Program-made: the position numbers and the translations under genes | In this document: positions 8,663-17,051 of the stretch, piece after piece | Layout of the letters: each line of letters opens with the position of its first letter | Numbering within the stretch: the stretch's first letter is position 1 | Assembly (NCBI GenBank): GCA_016280855.1 | Contig: JAEEHP010000049.1 | Span: forward strand, 1-43,684 | DNA length: 43,684 bases | Direction: 5' to 3' | Origin: Bacteroidaceae bacterium | GTDB taxonomy: Bacteria; Bacteroidota; Bacteroidia; Bacteroidales; Bacteroidaceae | Notes under the pieces: generated by a model | What the model saw: only the letters and a program-made list of their open reading frames with translations | Database searches by the model: none | What the model was told of the DNA's origin: nothing

Positions 8663-9418
8663 TTAGCTGATAAGTGATAGGATGACTTTTTCCAAATCCT
8701 CCAGCGCGAGCATGTTGGGACCATCAGAGAGCGCATGATCGGGATCGGGATGTGTCTCGAAGAAGAAACCATTGGCTCCGAACGCCTTGGCGGCCAATGC
8801 CATCGACGGCACGAACTCACGGTTGCCGCCAGTCTTGCCCCCCGCTGCTCCCGGACGCTGCACGCTATGAGTGCAGTCCATCACCACACGCGATGTCCAT
8901 TTCAGCATATCGGGGATGTTGCGGAAATCAACCACTAAGTTGTTGTAACCAAACGCATTACCCCGCTCCGTTAGCCACACGTCCATGGCACCGCTCTCGC
9001 GAGCTTTCTCAACAGGATACTGCATATCAGCGCCCGAGAGGAACTGAGCCTTCTTGATATTCAATGCCTTACCTGTCTTGGCAGCTGCCACGAGCAAATC
9101 CGTCTGACGGCATAGGAAAGCCGGTATCTGCAACACGTCAACCACTTCAGCAGCTGGCGCTGCCTGCCACGATTCATGGATGTCGGTGAGCAAACGCAGT
9201 CCATGTTTTGCCTTCACGTCGGCCAACATCTGCAAGCCGCGTTCCAAACCAGGACCTCGATATGAGGTCAGGCTGGTGCGGTTAGCCTTGTCGAACGACG
9301 CTTTGAAATAGAGGTCCAAATGATACGTCTTTTGCAAACGAACGAGCTCTGTAGCCACCACATCAAGCAGCTCTGCACTCTCGATGACACAGGGTCCTGC
9401 AATGAAAATAGGTTTCAT
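8663..9418 (-). CDS. kdsA: 3-deoxy-8-phosphooctulonate synthase
   Basis: It condenses phosphoenolpyruvate with arabinose-5-phosphate to Kdo-8-phosphate for LPS. Recognisable blocks are KASFDKANRTS, LLTDIHES, the Arg/Lys-rich substrate site region, DCTHSVQRPGAAGGKTGG and FETHPDPDHALSDGPNML. Cys10 in IAGPCVIES is the residue that marks the metal-dependent (class II) enzymes, where E. coli KdsA has Asn; the His of DCTH, the Glu of FETH and the Asp of PDPDHA would be the other ligands. The 251-residue length is on the short side (E. coli 284). It is the first gene of its operon, with a promoter-like site upstream. Confidence 0.96.
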   Translation of the reverse strand: MKPIFIAGPCVIESAELLDVVATELVRLQKTYHLDLYFKASFDKANRTSLTSYRGPGLERGLQMLADVKAKHGLRLLTDIHESWQAAPAAEVVDVLQIPAFLCRQTDLLVAAAKTGKALNIKKAQFLSGADMQYPVEKARESGAMDVWLTERGNAFGYNNLVVDFRNIPDMLKWTSRVVMDCTHSVQRPGAAGGKTGGNREFVPSMALAAKAFGANGFFFETHPDPDHALSDGPNMLALEDLEKVILSLIS

Positions 9419-9437
9419 AATTTCTCCTTTTGGGGTG

Positions 9438-9469
9438 CAAAATTACACGAAATCACGCGCTTTAGCAAG
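9438..9469 (-). promoter_or_regulatory. Promoter of the kdsA-kdsD-cls operon
   Basis: The minus strand reads TAATTTTG at 9445-9438 (matching TAnnTTTG), with CTTG at 9469-9466 exactly 20 bp upstream. It lies 20 bases before the kdsA ATG. Confidence 0.6.
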
Positions 9470-9519
9470 TTTTCGTGCAAAAAAGCGGCAAATATGCAGT
9501 AGATTTGGACAAAAAGCAG

Positions 9520-9527
9520 TATTTTTG
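9520..9527 (+). promoter_or_regulatory. Candidate -7 box for the MaoC-like gene and dapA
   Basis: TATTTTTG fits TAnnTTTG, 59 bases before the ATG. I see no good -33 box at the usual spacing, so this is weak. Confidence 0.35.
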
Positions 9528-9586
9528 CAGCGAAATTGAAATGAGGACATCATAAATTGTAATTCCTAAATCGTCAGATTGAATAT

Positions 9587-10057
9587 ATGAATAGGGTAAT
9601 CATCAACAGTTACGAGGACTTCGAGAAGCTCCTCGGCAAGGAAATAGGCTCCAGCGACTACCTCCAAGTGGACCAGAAGCGCATCAATCTCTTCGCAGAT
9701 GCAACGCTCGACCACCAATGGATCCACGTCGATGAAGAACGCTGCAAAACCGAAAGTCCATTCCATCAGACCATCGTCCACGGCTATCTCACCCTCTCAC
9801 TGCTTCCCTACCTATGGGATCAGATTATTCAGGTGAACAACCTTGAGCGTCTTGTCAATTATGGTATGGACAAGATGAAGTTCGGTCAACCGGTTCTTTC
9901 AGGCCAGAGCGTGCGTCTGAACACCTTCATGGAAGCCCTTGCCAATCTGCGCGGTGCCATACGTATGAGCATCCGCTTCAACATCGAAATCAAGGAGACG
10001 GGCAAGACGGCCTTGGAAGGCGTCGCCACTTTCGTCTATTTCTTCAAGAAAAGCTAA
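9587..10057 (+). CDS. MaoC-like (R)-specific hydratase
   Basis: This is a hot-dog-fold protein of the MaoC/NodN family, which hydrates enoyl-thioesters. The hydratase signature runs through DATLDHQWIHVDEERC and SPFHQTIVHGYLTLSLLP, with the catalytic-type Asp42 and His47 and the trailing HGY. The 156-residue length is normal for single-domain members. No other fatty-acid gene is nearby. It is followed 21 bases later by dapA on the same strand, so the two may be co-transcribed by chance of position rather than function. The natural substrate is unknown. Confidence 0.85.
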   Translation: MNRVIINSYEDFEKLLGKEIGSSDYLQVDQKRINLFADATLDHQWIHVDEERCKTESPFHQTIVHGYLTLSLLPYLWDQIIQVNNLERLVNYGMDKMKFGQPVLSGQSVRLNTFMEALANLRGAIRMSIRFNIEIKETGKTALEGVATFVYFFKKS

Positions 10058-10078
10058 TTTACTCCCCACACCCACACA

Positions 10079-10972
10079 ATGGCACAAAATAAATTCCACG
10101 GACTCGGCATAGCGCTCATCACGCCTTTTCGCACAGACGGAAGTATCGACGAAGAAGCCCTCGTCAGACTCGTCGAATATCAGATTAAGAATGGTGTCGA
10201 CTTCCTGTGCATCATGGGCACCACAGCCGAGACACCGACCCTCACTCGCGACGAGAAGCGCTGGCTCCGCGATACACTCGTCGAGCGCGTAGCTGGTCGG
10301 GTGCCCCTGCTCATGGGATGCGGAGGCAACTGCACAGCTGCCGTCGTCGAAGAACTCACGACCACCGACTGGAAAGGTATCGACGGCGTGCTCAGCGTTT
10401 GCCCTATGTACAACAAGCCCTCGCAAGAAGGACTCTACCAACACTTCCGCACCATCGCTCAAGCCTCACCCGTGCCTGTCGTATTATATAATGTACCAGG
10501 GCGAACGGGTGTCAATATGACTGCCGAGACGACCTTGCGCCTGGCACGTGACTTCGAGAACATCGTCGCCATCAAAGAAGCCAGCGGCAACATCACGCAG
10601 ATGGACGACATCATCAAGAACAAACCAGAAGGCTTCGACGTCATTTCCGGCGACGACGGCATTACCTTCCCCCTTATCACGCTGGGAGCCGTGGGCGTCA
10701 TCTCAGTCATTGGTAATGCCCTGCCGCGCGAGTTCTCACGTATGGTGCGCCTTGCACTTCAAGGCGACTACGCCTCTGCCTTACACATCCACCACAAGTT
10801 CACCGAGCTCTTCAAGCTTCTCTTCGTCGATGGCAACCCCGCTGGCGTTAAAGCCATGCTCCATGCCATGGGCATGATCGAGAATCAGCTCCGTCTGCCT
10901 CTCGTGCCCACCCGTCTCACCACCATGGAAAAGATCTCCGACATCCTGCGAGAGCTCCACATCAAGTACTAG
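10079..10972 (+). CDS. dapA: 4-hydroxy-tetrahydrodipicolinate synthase
   Basis: This is the first committed step of lysine and diaminopimelate synthesis: pyruvate plus aspartate semialdehyde in a Schiff-base aldolase. The catalytic Lys166 is in VAIKEASGN, and Tyr137 is in VVLYNVPGRTG with Arg142. The Thr pair of MGTTAETPTL and Tyr111 of YNKPSQEGLY complete the proton relay. The length of 297 residues is typical. It lies downstream of the MaoC-like gene and just before a five-copy 22-bp repeat array. Confidence 0.96.
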   Translation: MAQNKFHGLGIALITPFRTDGSIDEEALVRLVEYQIKNGVDFLCIMGTTAETPTLTRDEKRWLRDTLVERVAGRVPLLMGCGGNCTAAVVEELTTTDWKGIDGVLSVCPMYNKPSQEGLYQHFRTIAQASPVPVVLYNVPGRTGVNMTAETTLRLARDFENIVAIKEASGNITQMDDIIKNKPEGFDVISGDDGITFPLITLGAVGVISVIGNALPREFSRMVRLALQGDYASALHIHHKFTELFKLLFVDGNPAGVKAMLHAMGMIENQLRLPLVPTRLTTMEKISDILRELHIKY

Positions 10973-11013
10973 AATCATTATTTCCCCAAAGAGCTAAATA
11001 CTCATTAGCCGCC

Positions 11014-11123
11014 ACGTCTATACGTGTGAGCTCTTACGTCTATACGTGTAGGCTCTTACGTCTATACGTGTAAAGCCATACGTCTATACGCGTAAAGCCA
11101 TACGTCTATACGTGTGCTGGAGC
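11014..11123. repeat. 22-bp tandem array, five units, between dapA and ccsA
   Basis: ACGTCTATACGTGT starts at 11014, 11036, 11058, 11080 (one C variant) and 11102, an exact 22-bp period. The linkers (GAGCTCTT, AGGCTCTT, AAAGCCAT) vary slightly. The array fills the gap between the convergent dapA and ccsA genes. Confidence 0.9.
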
Positions 11124-12281
11124 TTAAGCGTAGCTGTGCATTCCGCCAAAGAAGAAATTGACTCCGAAATACGTGATGAGAAGCGTTGCGAATGCGAGGA
11201 GCGAATAAATCCGATAGTTGCGCATGGATTGGAACCAGGGCAGACTCTTCTGGTGCAGAGGCAAACTATAGGCGATTAACGTGACGAGCGCCCATGCTTC
11301 TTTGGGATCCCATGACCAGTAAGTTCCCCATGAAATATTCGCCCATACGGCTCCGAGGAAGATACCGGTAGCTAAGAGGAAAACGGCAGGACGCAGCACC
11401 TCACGACGTAGGAGGCTCACCACCAACAGGATATAGCTCAGCATGATGGTGCCGACATGTACGAAAAGGAAGGGTGAACGCAAGATGGGCACGAGTGGCC
11501 TCATGCAGAGTGCGATGACCATATACGAAGCCATGGCCGTACCGCAGAGCGCCAACAACAGGGTAGGCAGCCAGGACGCGCGATGATGCTCATCGTGGCT
11601 TTTCTGCTGGCGCTTAGTCACTGATACCCAGACCATACTAAGAGCGAGCAGAAGATAACCCGTATAGGTGACCGCTGTGCCCCAAGGGTCGTAGCTGACG
11701 GAGAACACGCTGCCACGGAAATCGTCGTCATAGGAGGTCTGATAGATACGATAGCCCTTAACACGTCCAATGTTGTTCATGGAAATCGTTGCCTGCTCTT
11801 CACCACCTTCCGTGCCAATCACCACTTGACTGACATAATCGGAAGGCGTGATGCTGTCGGCATCATAAGTGACCGAGAAATCCTTGAGCGCCAGAAAGAA
11901 AGGCATCGTCTCAGCCTCGGTGTATGCTCCCTGATCGTCCTTTGCCCAAAAGATGCGCGTTGCTTCACCCTCACGCAGATGCGTCATACCGTTGCGGCTG
12001 AAGATGTGAGTAATCAAAGCTCCTGCCAAAATAACGACGAAACTTACATGAAGGAGCATGACGGGCAGCTGCCGCCACATCTTCCGTTTCACGAGCAGCC
12101 AGCACCCTGCTACGACAGTGAGCAACCAAAGAGCTATGAACCACCACGCCCCATAGATGTTATGATGGGCATAGTCCGATCCGTAGTTGTTTTCGACAAC
12201 GGTTGCTACGGCAATGACGACAGCCACTATGCCAAGAAGCACAAAGGGCAGCACTCGGAGGGTGTTGGAAATTTTGTTCAT
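11124..12281 (-). CDS. ccsA: Cytochrome c assembly protein, compact ResB-CcsA fusion
   Basis: This membrane protein of system II cytochrome c maturation carries haem out and attaches it to CxxCH motifs. The N-terminal part (about residues 1-220) is ResB-like: two to three membrane helices, a periplasmic segment and one further helix. The C-terminal part is CcsA-like, with the haem-binding WWD-type motif WGTYWSWDPKEAWAL and conserved His residues in HVGTIMLSY and near the end (GGMHSYA). At 385 residues it is much shorter than the usual ResB plus CcsA, so several helices are missing. Its ATG shares one base with the stop of the Rid-like gene (TAATG), showing translational coupling within the haem-protein operon. 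Confidence 0.85.
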   Translation of the reverse strand: MNKISNTLRVLPFVLLGIVAVVIAVATVVENNYGSDYAHHNIYGAWWFIALWLLTVVAGCWLLVKRKMWRQLPVMLLHVSFVVILAGALITHIFSRNGMTHLREGEATRIFWAKDDQGAYTEAETMPFFLALKDFSVTYDADSITPSDYVSQVVIGTEGGEEQATISMNNIGRVKGYRIYQTSYDDDFRGSVFSVSYDPWGTAVTYTGYLLLALSMVWVSVTKRQQKSHDEHHRASWLPTLLLALCGTAMASYMVIALCMRPLVPILRSPFLFVHVGTIMLSYILLVVSLLRREVLRPAVFLLATGIFLGAVWANISWGTYWSWDPKEAWALVTLIAYSLPLHQKSLPWFQSMRNYRIYSLLAFATLLITYFGVNFFFGGMHSYA

Positions 12282-13420
12282 TAGAAATGAGGATATTGAG
12301 GGTTATTATTTGTCTTGACGGCGATGCATTCCATTTCAATAAGCCAAGTAGGCCGGCATACGGGAGCCAGGGATATGACGGTGGGGATGTCCGGGAAACG
12401 CTGGCGGAACAATTCGTTTACCACTTCATAATCGCCGGTGTCACGCAGATAGACAACCAGATGCATCACGTCGTTGAAGTCCATTCCACCTTCTTGGAGC
12501 AGCACTTCAACATTCTCCCACATTCGCTTGGTTTGCTTGACGATATCACCGACATGCAACACTTCACCACGATTATTGATACTGGCTGTTCCGGAGATGA
12601 AAATGTGCGAGCGATCGCCATACTCTACACGTGTGCCGCGTTCGAACGTGACACCGTATTCGTAGGTGGGATTGAGGTGAGACTTGGCATAGAGATAACG
12701 CAGTTGACTGGGCTGGAATCCGGTAAGGGCATAGGTGCCCATCTGGATGAGGGCTTTCGTGTCTGCCGGTCCACCACCGATACCCGTAGAGGCAATATAG
12801 TGGGTAGAAGGAGTCAAGCCCTGTTGTATGAAGTTTTCGCGGCGAGCACGTACCATGCCGGCATATTGGGTATCGACATCACGCACGAAGAACCAAGTGC
12901 GGACGCAGTTGTCGGCCAAGGTGGCACCAAAGTGTTGCAACTGTTGTTCATAGGCAGAAAGGATGGCTTCGGTCTGCTGTGCTGAATCGCCTTGAGGACT
13001 GACAAATCCCATTTGCCACAAGTGTTGATAGCCGTTGTGTGCAGCCACCACCATGCCATGTTCCGACATAATCTGCTGCCCACGGGTGAGGTATAGCCAA
13101 GCTGCAACCTTTGAGCCGTCAAGGGGCGGCTGTTGGATGACAGAGACGGCCACCTCGGGCTGCTGGCGCATGAGCGGCTGCTGATTGGTACTGTCCGACA
13201 GGAAGTAGCGTTTGAGTATATACTGAGCACCCTCGAAAGCGGGCATGGACGGCAAGCGGTCCTCTGCAGCGTAGAGTCGGCGAAGCTGATCGTCGAAGCT
13301 CGTGCGGCGGGGTTCAACGTGTAGCATCACATGCCACTCGCCGACAGCTCCGACGGGGCAGAATGATGCGACTTGGGCTGTAACGCCTAAGTCCTCGAAA
13401 TATATCATGTTCCTATTCAT
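12281..13420 (-). CDS. Rid (YjgF)/chorismatase-like two-domain protein
   Basis: This 379-residue protein has a recognisable Rid/YjgF domain in its C-terminal half: SHIFISGTASINNRGEVLHV, a helix QTKRMWENVEVLLQEGGMDF, then VVYLRDTGDYEVVNE and CRPTWLIEMECIAV. The Arg and Glu of the last segment match the positions used by Rid deaminases. The N-terminal half looks like a diverged second copy, the architecture of FkbO/Hyg5-type chorismatases. It has no signal peptide. It overlaps the cytochrome gene by 8 bases and ccsA by 1 base, so it is fixed in this operon although the link to cytochromes is not obvious. Imine hydrolase or chorismate lyase activity are both possible. Confidence 0.72.
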   Translation of the reverse strand: MNRNMIYFEDLGVTAQVASFCPVGAVGEWHVMLHVEPRRTSFDDQLRRLYAAEDRLPSMPAFEGAQYILKRYFLSDSTNQQPLMRQQPEVAVSVIQQPPLDGSKVAAWLYLTRGQQIMSEHGMVVAAHNGYQHLWQMGFVSPQGDSAQQTEAILSAYEQQLQHFGATLADNCVRTWFFVRDVDTQYAGMVRARRENFIQQGLTPSTHYIASTGIGGGPADTKALIQMGTYALTGFQPSQLRYLYAKSHLNPTYEYGVTFERGTRVEYGDRSHIFISGTASINNRGEVLHVGDIVKQTKRMWENVEVLLQEGGMDFNDVMHLVVYLRDTGDYEVVNELFRQRFPDIPTVISLAPVCRPTWLIEMECIAVKTNNNPQYPHF

Positions 13421-14174
13421 CTTTCTTCATGCTGTTGATCCAGTCATCGATAAACGTACGAACGGCGGGAGCGTCGTTCTTGAACTGGCTGGTGAGTACC
13501 TCGGTGTGATTGTAATGTAGAATGTCCTCGCCGCCTTCGGCCAGAATACGATGAAGCAGCGACTGGCCGGCATTGCCGCTGACGATGCGGAAGGTGCCCT
13601 CCTTGCGTGTGCTGGCAACATCCTTGAGATTGGCCAATGCATGACCCTCCGTGAGGTTCAGGTCAGCAGCGCCGTTGCCGCCATTGCCACCGTGGCATTG
13701 AATGCACGAGGCGTTGAAGACATGCTGTTGAATAATGCCCGTCATGCCAACTTCAACGGTTCCCACATTCATGCGGATAGTGTCGGTGGCTGCAGCGTAG
13801 TCGGCCATATTGATGCTGGCCAATGAGATGACACGTTGGCGCAGGCGGTTGGTGACCACGAGTTCCACGGTGCTGACATCACTGGTGATGTTGGATGCCA
13901 CGATGCTCACCTCCGCGTTGTCCGCTGAGGTTGAGGGGATGCTATAAACCGTAAGAGCATAGTTGTCATTAGCCTTGAACGTGGCAAGTGCAAGGGTGTA
14001 TTTATCTGACAGTGCGGCCATTCCAGATACGATGGCGTTCATTCTCACGGTGTATCCATTGCTCTCCTGTTCTGTGTCGTTCTCCACGATGTCACCGGAA
14101 TCGCAGGAAGTCAAGACGAGCAGGAAAGCGAGAAGATACAGGATACGGTATGGTTGTAGCTTGGTCATCATCAT
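13413..14174 (-). CDS. Mono-haem cytochrome c lipoprotein
   Basis: The lipobox LTSC with Cys24 indicates an envelope lipoprotein. Residues 30-145 form a domain rich in Thr, Val and Ser that I do not recognise. A single haem-c site (Cys157-Ile-Gln-Cys160-His161) is followed by a Gly/Asn loop and a short cytochrome c fold, with LNLTEGHALANL and a C-terminal helix. It probably carries electrons to or from the di-haem oxidoreductase encoded in the same cluster. Its ATG shares a base with the porin stop (TAATG). Three consecutive Met codons make the exact start uncertain. Confidence 0.82.
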   Translation of the reverse strand: MMMTKLQPYRILYLLAFLLVLTSCDSGDIVENDTEQESNGYTVRMNAIVSGMAALSDKYTLALATFKANDNYALTVYSIPSTSADNAEVSIVASNITSDVSTVELVVTNRLRQRVISLASINMADYAAATDTIRMNVGTVEVGMTGIIQQHVFNASCIQCHGGNGGNGAADLNLTEGHALANLKDVASTRKEGTFRIVSGNAGQSLLHRILAEGGEDILHYNHTEVLTSQFKNDAPAVRTFIDDWINSMKKDE

Positions 14175-15418
14175 TAGAAACTGAATTGCATTTGGAGCGA
14201 AGCGTGGTGTGTGCTGACGCCGAGATCGTCGTTGTCGCGATCGAGCTGTGTGGCGTGACCATAGCGACCTGTGAACTGGTACATAGCCGAAAGTTTCAGG
14301 TGCACCTTGGGAATATAATAGTTACAGACGACGGCAGGCATATTGAGGAAGCCGTCCTTAGTGGTGCCGTTGCGATCCATGAAATCATAACGCACACCCA
14401 ATTGTACCGACCGACTCACGAAATAGCCCAGCTGTGCATAGGCACCCCAATAGTTAAAGGTGTCGCTGATCTTCTGTCGCTTGGTGAACCCCACGTGCAT
14501 CCAGTAGGCCTCAGCCCCAACGTACCAGCGATTGTAAAGCATGGCAAATTCGGCACCCAGTCGTGCATCGTTGGTGCTCTCGCTCTCGCTTTCCACATTA
14601 AGTCCTCCGGAGATACCGAACTGCATGTGGCGTCCGTTGAGCATTCGGGCATTACCTTGCGTCATCGGCATCCGTCCCCAAGGCATGAAAGTAATACGCC
14701 CGGCATAGAGCAACGAAGGAATATGCCAGTCATCGGAGAAGGTCTTCGTGGCGCCATTGACGGCAGATCCGCTGCCATTCCACAGGCCTACCTCATAACC
14801 CATCAGCCAACTGGCAGGCTTGCGGTTGAGTTGGGCAATGCCATGAAACTGCACGCCGACATCGAAACCCGTAGCAATTTGGGGAGCTACGGCATTGAGG
14901 GTGTGAGGCATGATGGTGGATGCCGTGAGTGAGGTCGGAACGATGGGGAACAGCGTCTCGCCCAACGTGGTCAAATAAGCATGGGTAAAGGGTGTCTTGA
15001 ACTTACCGGCACGGAAACGGGCTGCTGGACTGATGGCGTAGTCAATCCAGGCCTGTTGAAGGATATTAGCACCCGTGGCTGCTGCATTGATGCTGAGGTT
15101 GTAGTCCAGACAGCCGAAAGTCTTGCCCGTGAAGCCGAGTATGGCATACGGCATGGCAAAGCCGGAGTTGGCGACGTTGTCCTGGTTGTAGGCCTTGTCC
15201 AAACCTTCGTCGTCGTAATAGTTCATCTGGCCGCGCGTCTGCAACATCAGATATGGTTTGAACACAAACTTGCCGTTCTTCGACTGCAGGGTGAAGCCAC
15301 GGTCGTCGGCGATGCCCAGCACGCCGTTCTCCATATCGATAGCCGAAGCTTCCTGAGCATTCAGGGAGGAGGCCATGAATAATAATAGATAAGAAGCAAT
15401 AAATATAATTCGTTTCAT
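14174..15418 (-). CDS. Outer-membrane porin (second porin of the cluster)
   Basis: A signal peptide (MKRIIFIASYLLLFMASSLNAQ) is followed by a barrel with alternating aromatic strands and a terminal Phe (LQMQFSF), as in outer-membrane barrels. The segments FVFKPYLMLQTRGQMNYYDD and ARFRAGKFKTPFTHAYL resemble the OprO/OprP porin family of Bacteroidota. The length of 414 residues fits a 16-18-strand barrel. It is the first gene of the tightly coupled block porin-cytochrome-Rid-CcsA. It follows a 130-bp gap with a hairpin and 28-bp-spaced repeats. The substrate is unknown; metal complexes are plausible from context. Confidence 0.8.
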   Translation of the reverse strand: MKRIIFIASYLLLFMASSLNAQEASAIDMENGVLGIADDRGFTLQSKNGKFVFKPYLMLQTRGQMNYYDDEGLDKAYNQDNVANSGFAMPYAILGFTGKTFGCLDYNLSINAAATGANILQQAWIDYAISPAARFRAGKFKTPFTHAYLTTLGETLFPIVPTSLTASTIMPHTLNAVAPQIATGFDVGVQFHGIAQLNRKPASWLMGYEVGLWNGSGSAVNGATKTFSDDWHIPSLLYAGRITFMPWGRMPMTQGNARMLNGRHMQFGISGGLNVESESESTNDARLGAEFAMLYNRWYVGAEAYWMHVGFTKRQKISDTFNYWGAYAQLGYFVSRSVQLGVRYDFMDRNGTTKDGFLNMPAVVCNYYIPKVHLKLSAMYQFTGRYGHATQLDRDNDDLGVSTHHASLQMQFSF

Positions 15419-15444
15419 AATGCTAATGGTTTACTGTTTTTTTA

Positions 15445-15517
15445 TATATACCTACAGGTCCGTTAATATTTATATATACCTACAGGTCCCGTTAATTTTT
15501 TATATACCTACAGGTCC
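15445..15517. repeat. Three 17-bp repeats spaced exactly 28 bp
   Basis: TATATACCTACAGGTCC occurs perfectly at 15445-15461, 15473-15489 and 15501-15517. A further CCTACAGG at 15548 covers the stop codon of the di-haem oxidoreductase gene. The repeats fall in the leader of the second porin. Confidence 0.9.
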
Positions 15518-15521
15518 TGTG

Positions 15522-15542
15522 GGACGCGGTTCGTCCGCGTCC
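15522..15542 (-). promoter_or_regulatory. Intercistronic hairpin after the di-haem oxidoreductase gene
   Basis: GGACGCGG (15522-15529) pairs perfectly with CCGCGTCC (15535-15542) around a 5-base loop. No T-tract follows on the minus strand, so mRNA processing or protection is more likely than termination. Confidence 0.6.
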
Positions 15543-15548
15543 AACCAC

Positions 15549-17051
15549 CTACAGGCTTTTGAGGAATTTGATGAGCGCCGATCGGTCGTCTTTCGACATC
15601 TTTGCGAAGATATTTTTCGAAGCTTCGGCTTCACCGCCGTGCCACATGATGGCCTCTGTGAAGTTGCGTGCACGACCGTCGTGCAGGAAATAGGTGTGAC
15701 CGTTCACCGTCTGTTGCAGGCCCACGCCCCACAGCGGTGTCGTACGCCACTCATTGCCGCGTGCCAAACCGCTGACATAGTGGTCGTCCAAGCCAACTCC
15801 CATGATCTCCGACCCCATATCGTGAAGCAGGAAATCGCTGTAAGGATGAATGGTTTGGTTGCCCAGGAGCGGCAGCTCGGTGCCGTTCAGCAGTTTTGCA
15901 CCGCGAGGCTTAGTATGCAGCGTCGTCACATGACACAGGTGGCATTTTGCCTCGAAGAACATCTGCTCGCCGCGACGAACGGTCTTGTTGTTCACATTCC
16001 TGCGGGCTGGCACTCCCAACGTATGCAGGTATAGGTCAACATTCTCCATGTCCTCGGTTGAGACTTCCAACTGGTCATAGAGCAAGCCCATCATCGATCC
16101 CTGCTCTATCTGGCGCTGTCCCTCGCAGATCTCTTCGGGATAACGACTGTTCGTAACCCCCATATCGCTCGAGAAACCCAGTTCCACAGTGAGGTCGGCA
16201 TGTTGTGCTTTATTACCCGAGAGCCCCAGCTGCAAACGGCCTCGCTCGTTGATGTAGTTGGCGCGACCCGAGATTCCGTATTCAGGATAGTTGGATCGGC
16301 GTGCCAGCTCCTCGATCTCTGCGGGGTCGATAGCCATCATCTGTCCCATCCCGACATGTCGCAACGGGATGCGCACCGTGCAGAACAGATCTTCCGGGCG
16401 AATGGGCTCGTCGGTATCGCGATAGGTGGGCTTATACCAATCGGTTATTGTATATTCGGGATACACCAGTTCATAGGGCGTACCGTCGGGGAACTGGAAT
16501 TGCTGCGCATGCCAGCGACACTCGAGCTTGCCTTCGGCTGTCACGCCATAGATGCTTTGGTCATGAACCACACGTCCGTAGTCCTGAAAGAAAGCGCCGT
16601 TCTTGCGCGTGATATAAACCAGCATCGACGAAAACCCATAAGAACCGCTGCCATATACTGGCGTGCCATCGGGATCCGTACCCGTCTGTGTCCACAGGGC
16701 TGGCTTCGTGCGGCCGGCATTGCGATGACACGAGCCACAGGAATAGCCGGCATACACGGGGCCAAGGCCGCCGCCATAGTCATTGGAACTCGTGCGGGCA
16801 TCATCGTAGAGCTTGTCACCTCTAATGAAACGGCGTTTCAATTCGCCCGTAACCCAATCGGCCTCAGAGTCGTAAGCGAACGACGAGCTGCTGTAGATGG
16901 TGGACGTTCCGGCCGAGAGCGCATAGCCCTTGGGAACGGTCAGATCACCCTCGCTGAGGCCTTCGTCGTTAGAACAGCTAACGACGGCCATGCTCATGAC
17001 CGTCGCCAACACGATTGCGAAATAAAATCTATTATTCTTCTTCATCATCAT
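15549..17051 (-). CDS. Di-haem oxidoreductase / putative peroxidase lipoprotein (DUF1111)
   Basis: This is a member of the di-haem oxidoreductase (DHOR, PF06537) family, often listed as thiol oxidoreductase. Two haem-c sites are present: Cys105-Gly-Ser-Cys108-His109 and Cys370-His-Leu-Cys373-His374. The lipobox VVSC places Cys26 at the lipid anchor. Characteristic family segments include GLGPVYAGYSCGSCH and LHDMGSEIMGVGLDD, plus the end segment WRTTPLWGVGLQ, FLHDGRARNFTEAIMWHGGEA. Family members are commonly encoded beside imelysins, as here: the imelysin gene overlaps its start by up to 20 bases. The chemistry is not established; peroxidase or metal oxidation are the main options. Three Met codons open the gene. 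Confidence 0.9.
   Translation of the reverse strand: MMMKKNNRFYFAIVLATVMSMAVVSCSNDEGLSEGDLTVPKGYALSAGTSTIYSSSSFAYDSEADWVTGELKRRFIRGDKLYDDARTSSNDYGGGLGPVYAGYSCGSCHRNAGRTKPALWTQTGTDPDGTPVYGSGSYGFSSMLVYITRKNGAFFQDYGRVVHDQSIYGVTAEGKLECRWHAQQFQFPDGTPYELVYPEYTITDWYKPTYRDTDEPIRPEDLFCTVRIPLRHVGMGQMMAIDPAEIEELARRSNYPEYGISGRANYINERGRLQLGLSGNKAQHADLTVELGFSSDMGVTNSRYPEEICEGQRQIEQGSMMGLLYDQLEVSTEDMENVDLYLHTLGVPARRNVNNKTVRRGEQMFFEAKCHLCHVTTLHTKPRGAKLLNGTELPLLGNQTIHPYSDFLLHDMGSEIMGVGLDDHYVSGLARGNEWRTTPLWGVGLQQTVNGHTYFLHDGRARNFTEAIMWHGGEAEASKNIFAKMSKDDRSALIKFLKSL

Noticed and set aside
13988..14932. A 314-residue open frame on the plus strand opposite the cytochrome and porin genes.
   Set aside because: It runs across two real genes on the other strand, has no recognisable domain and no promoter or plausible start.
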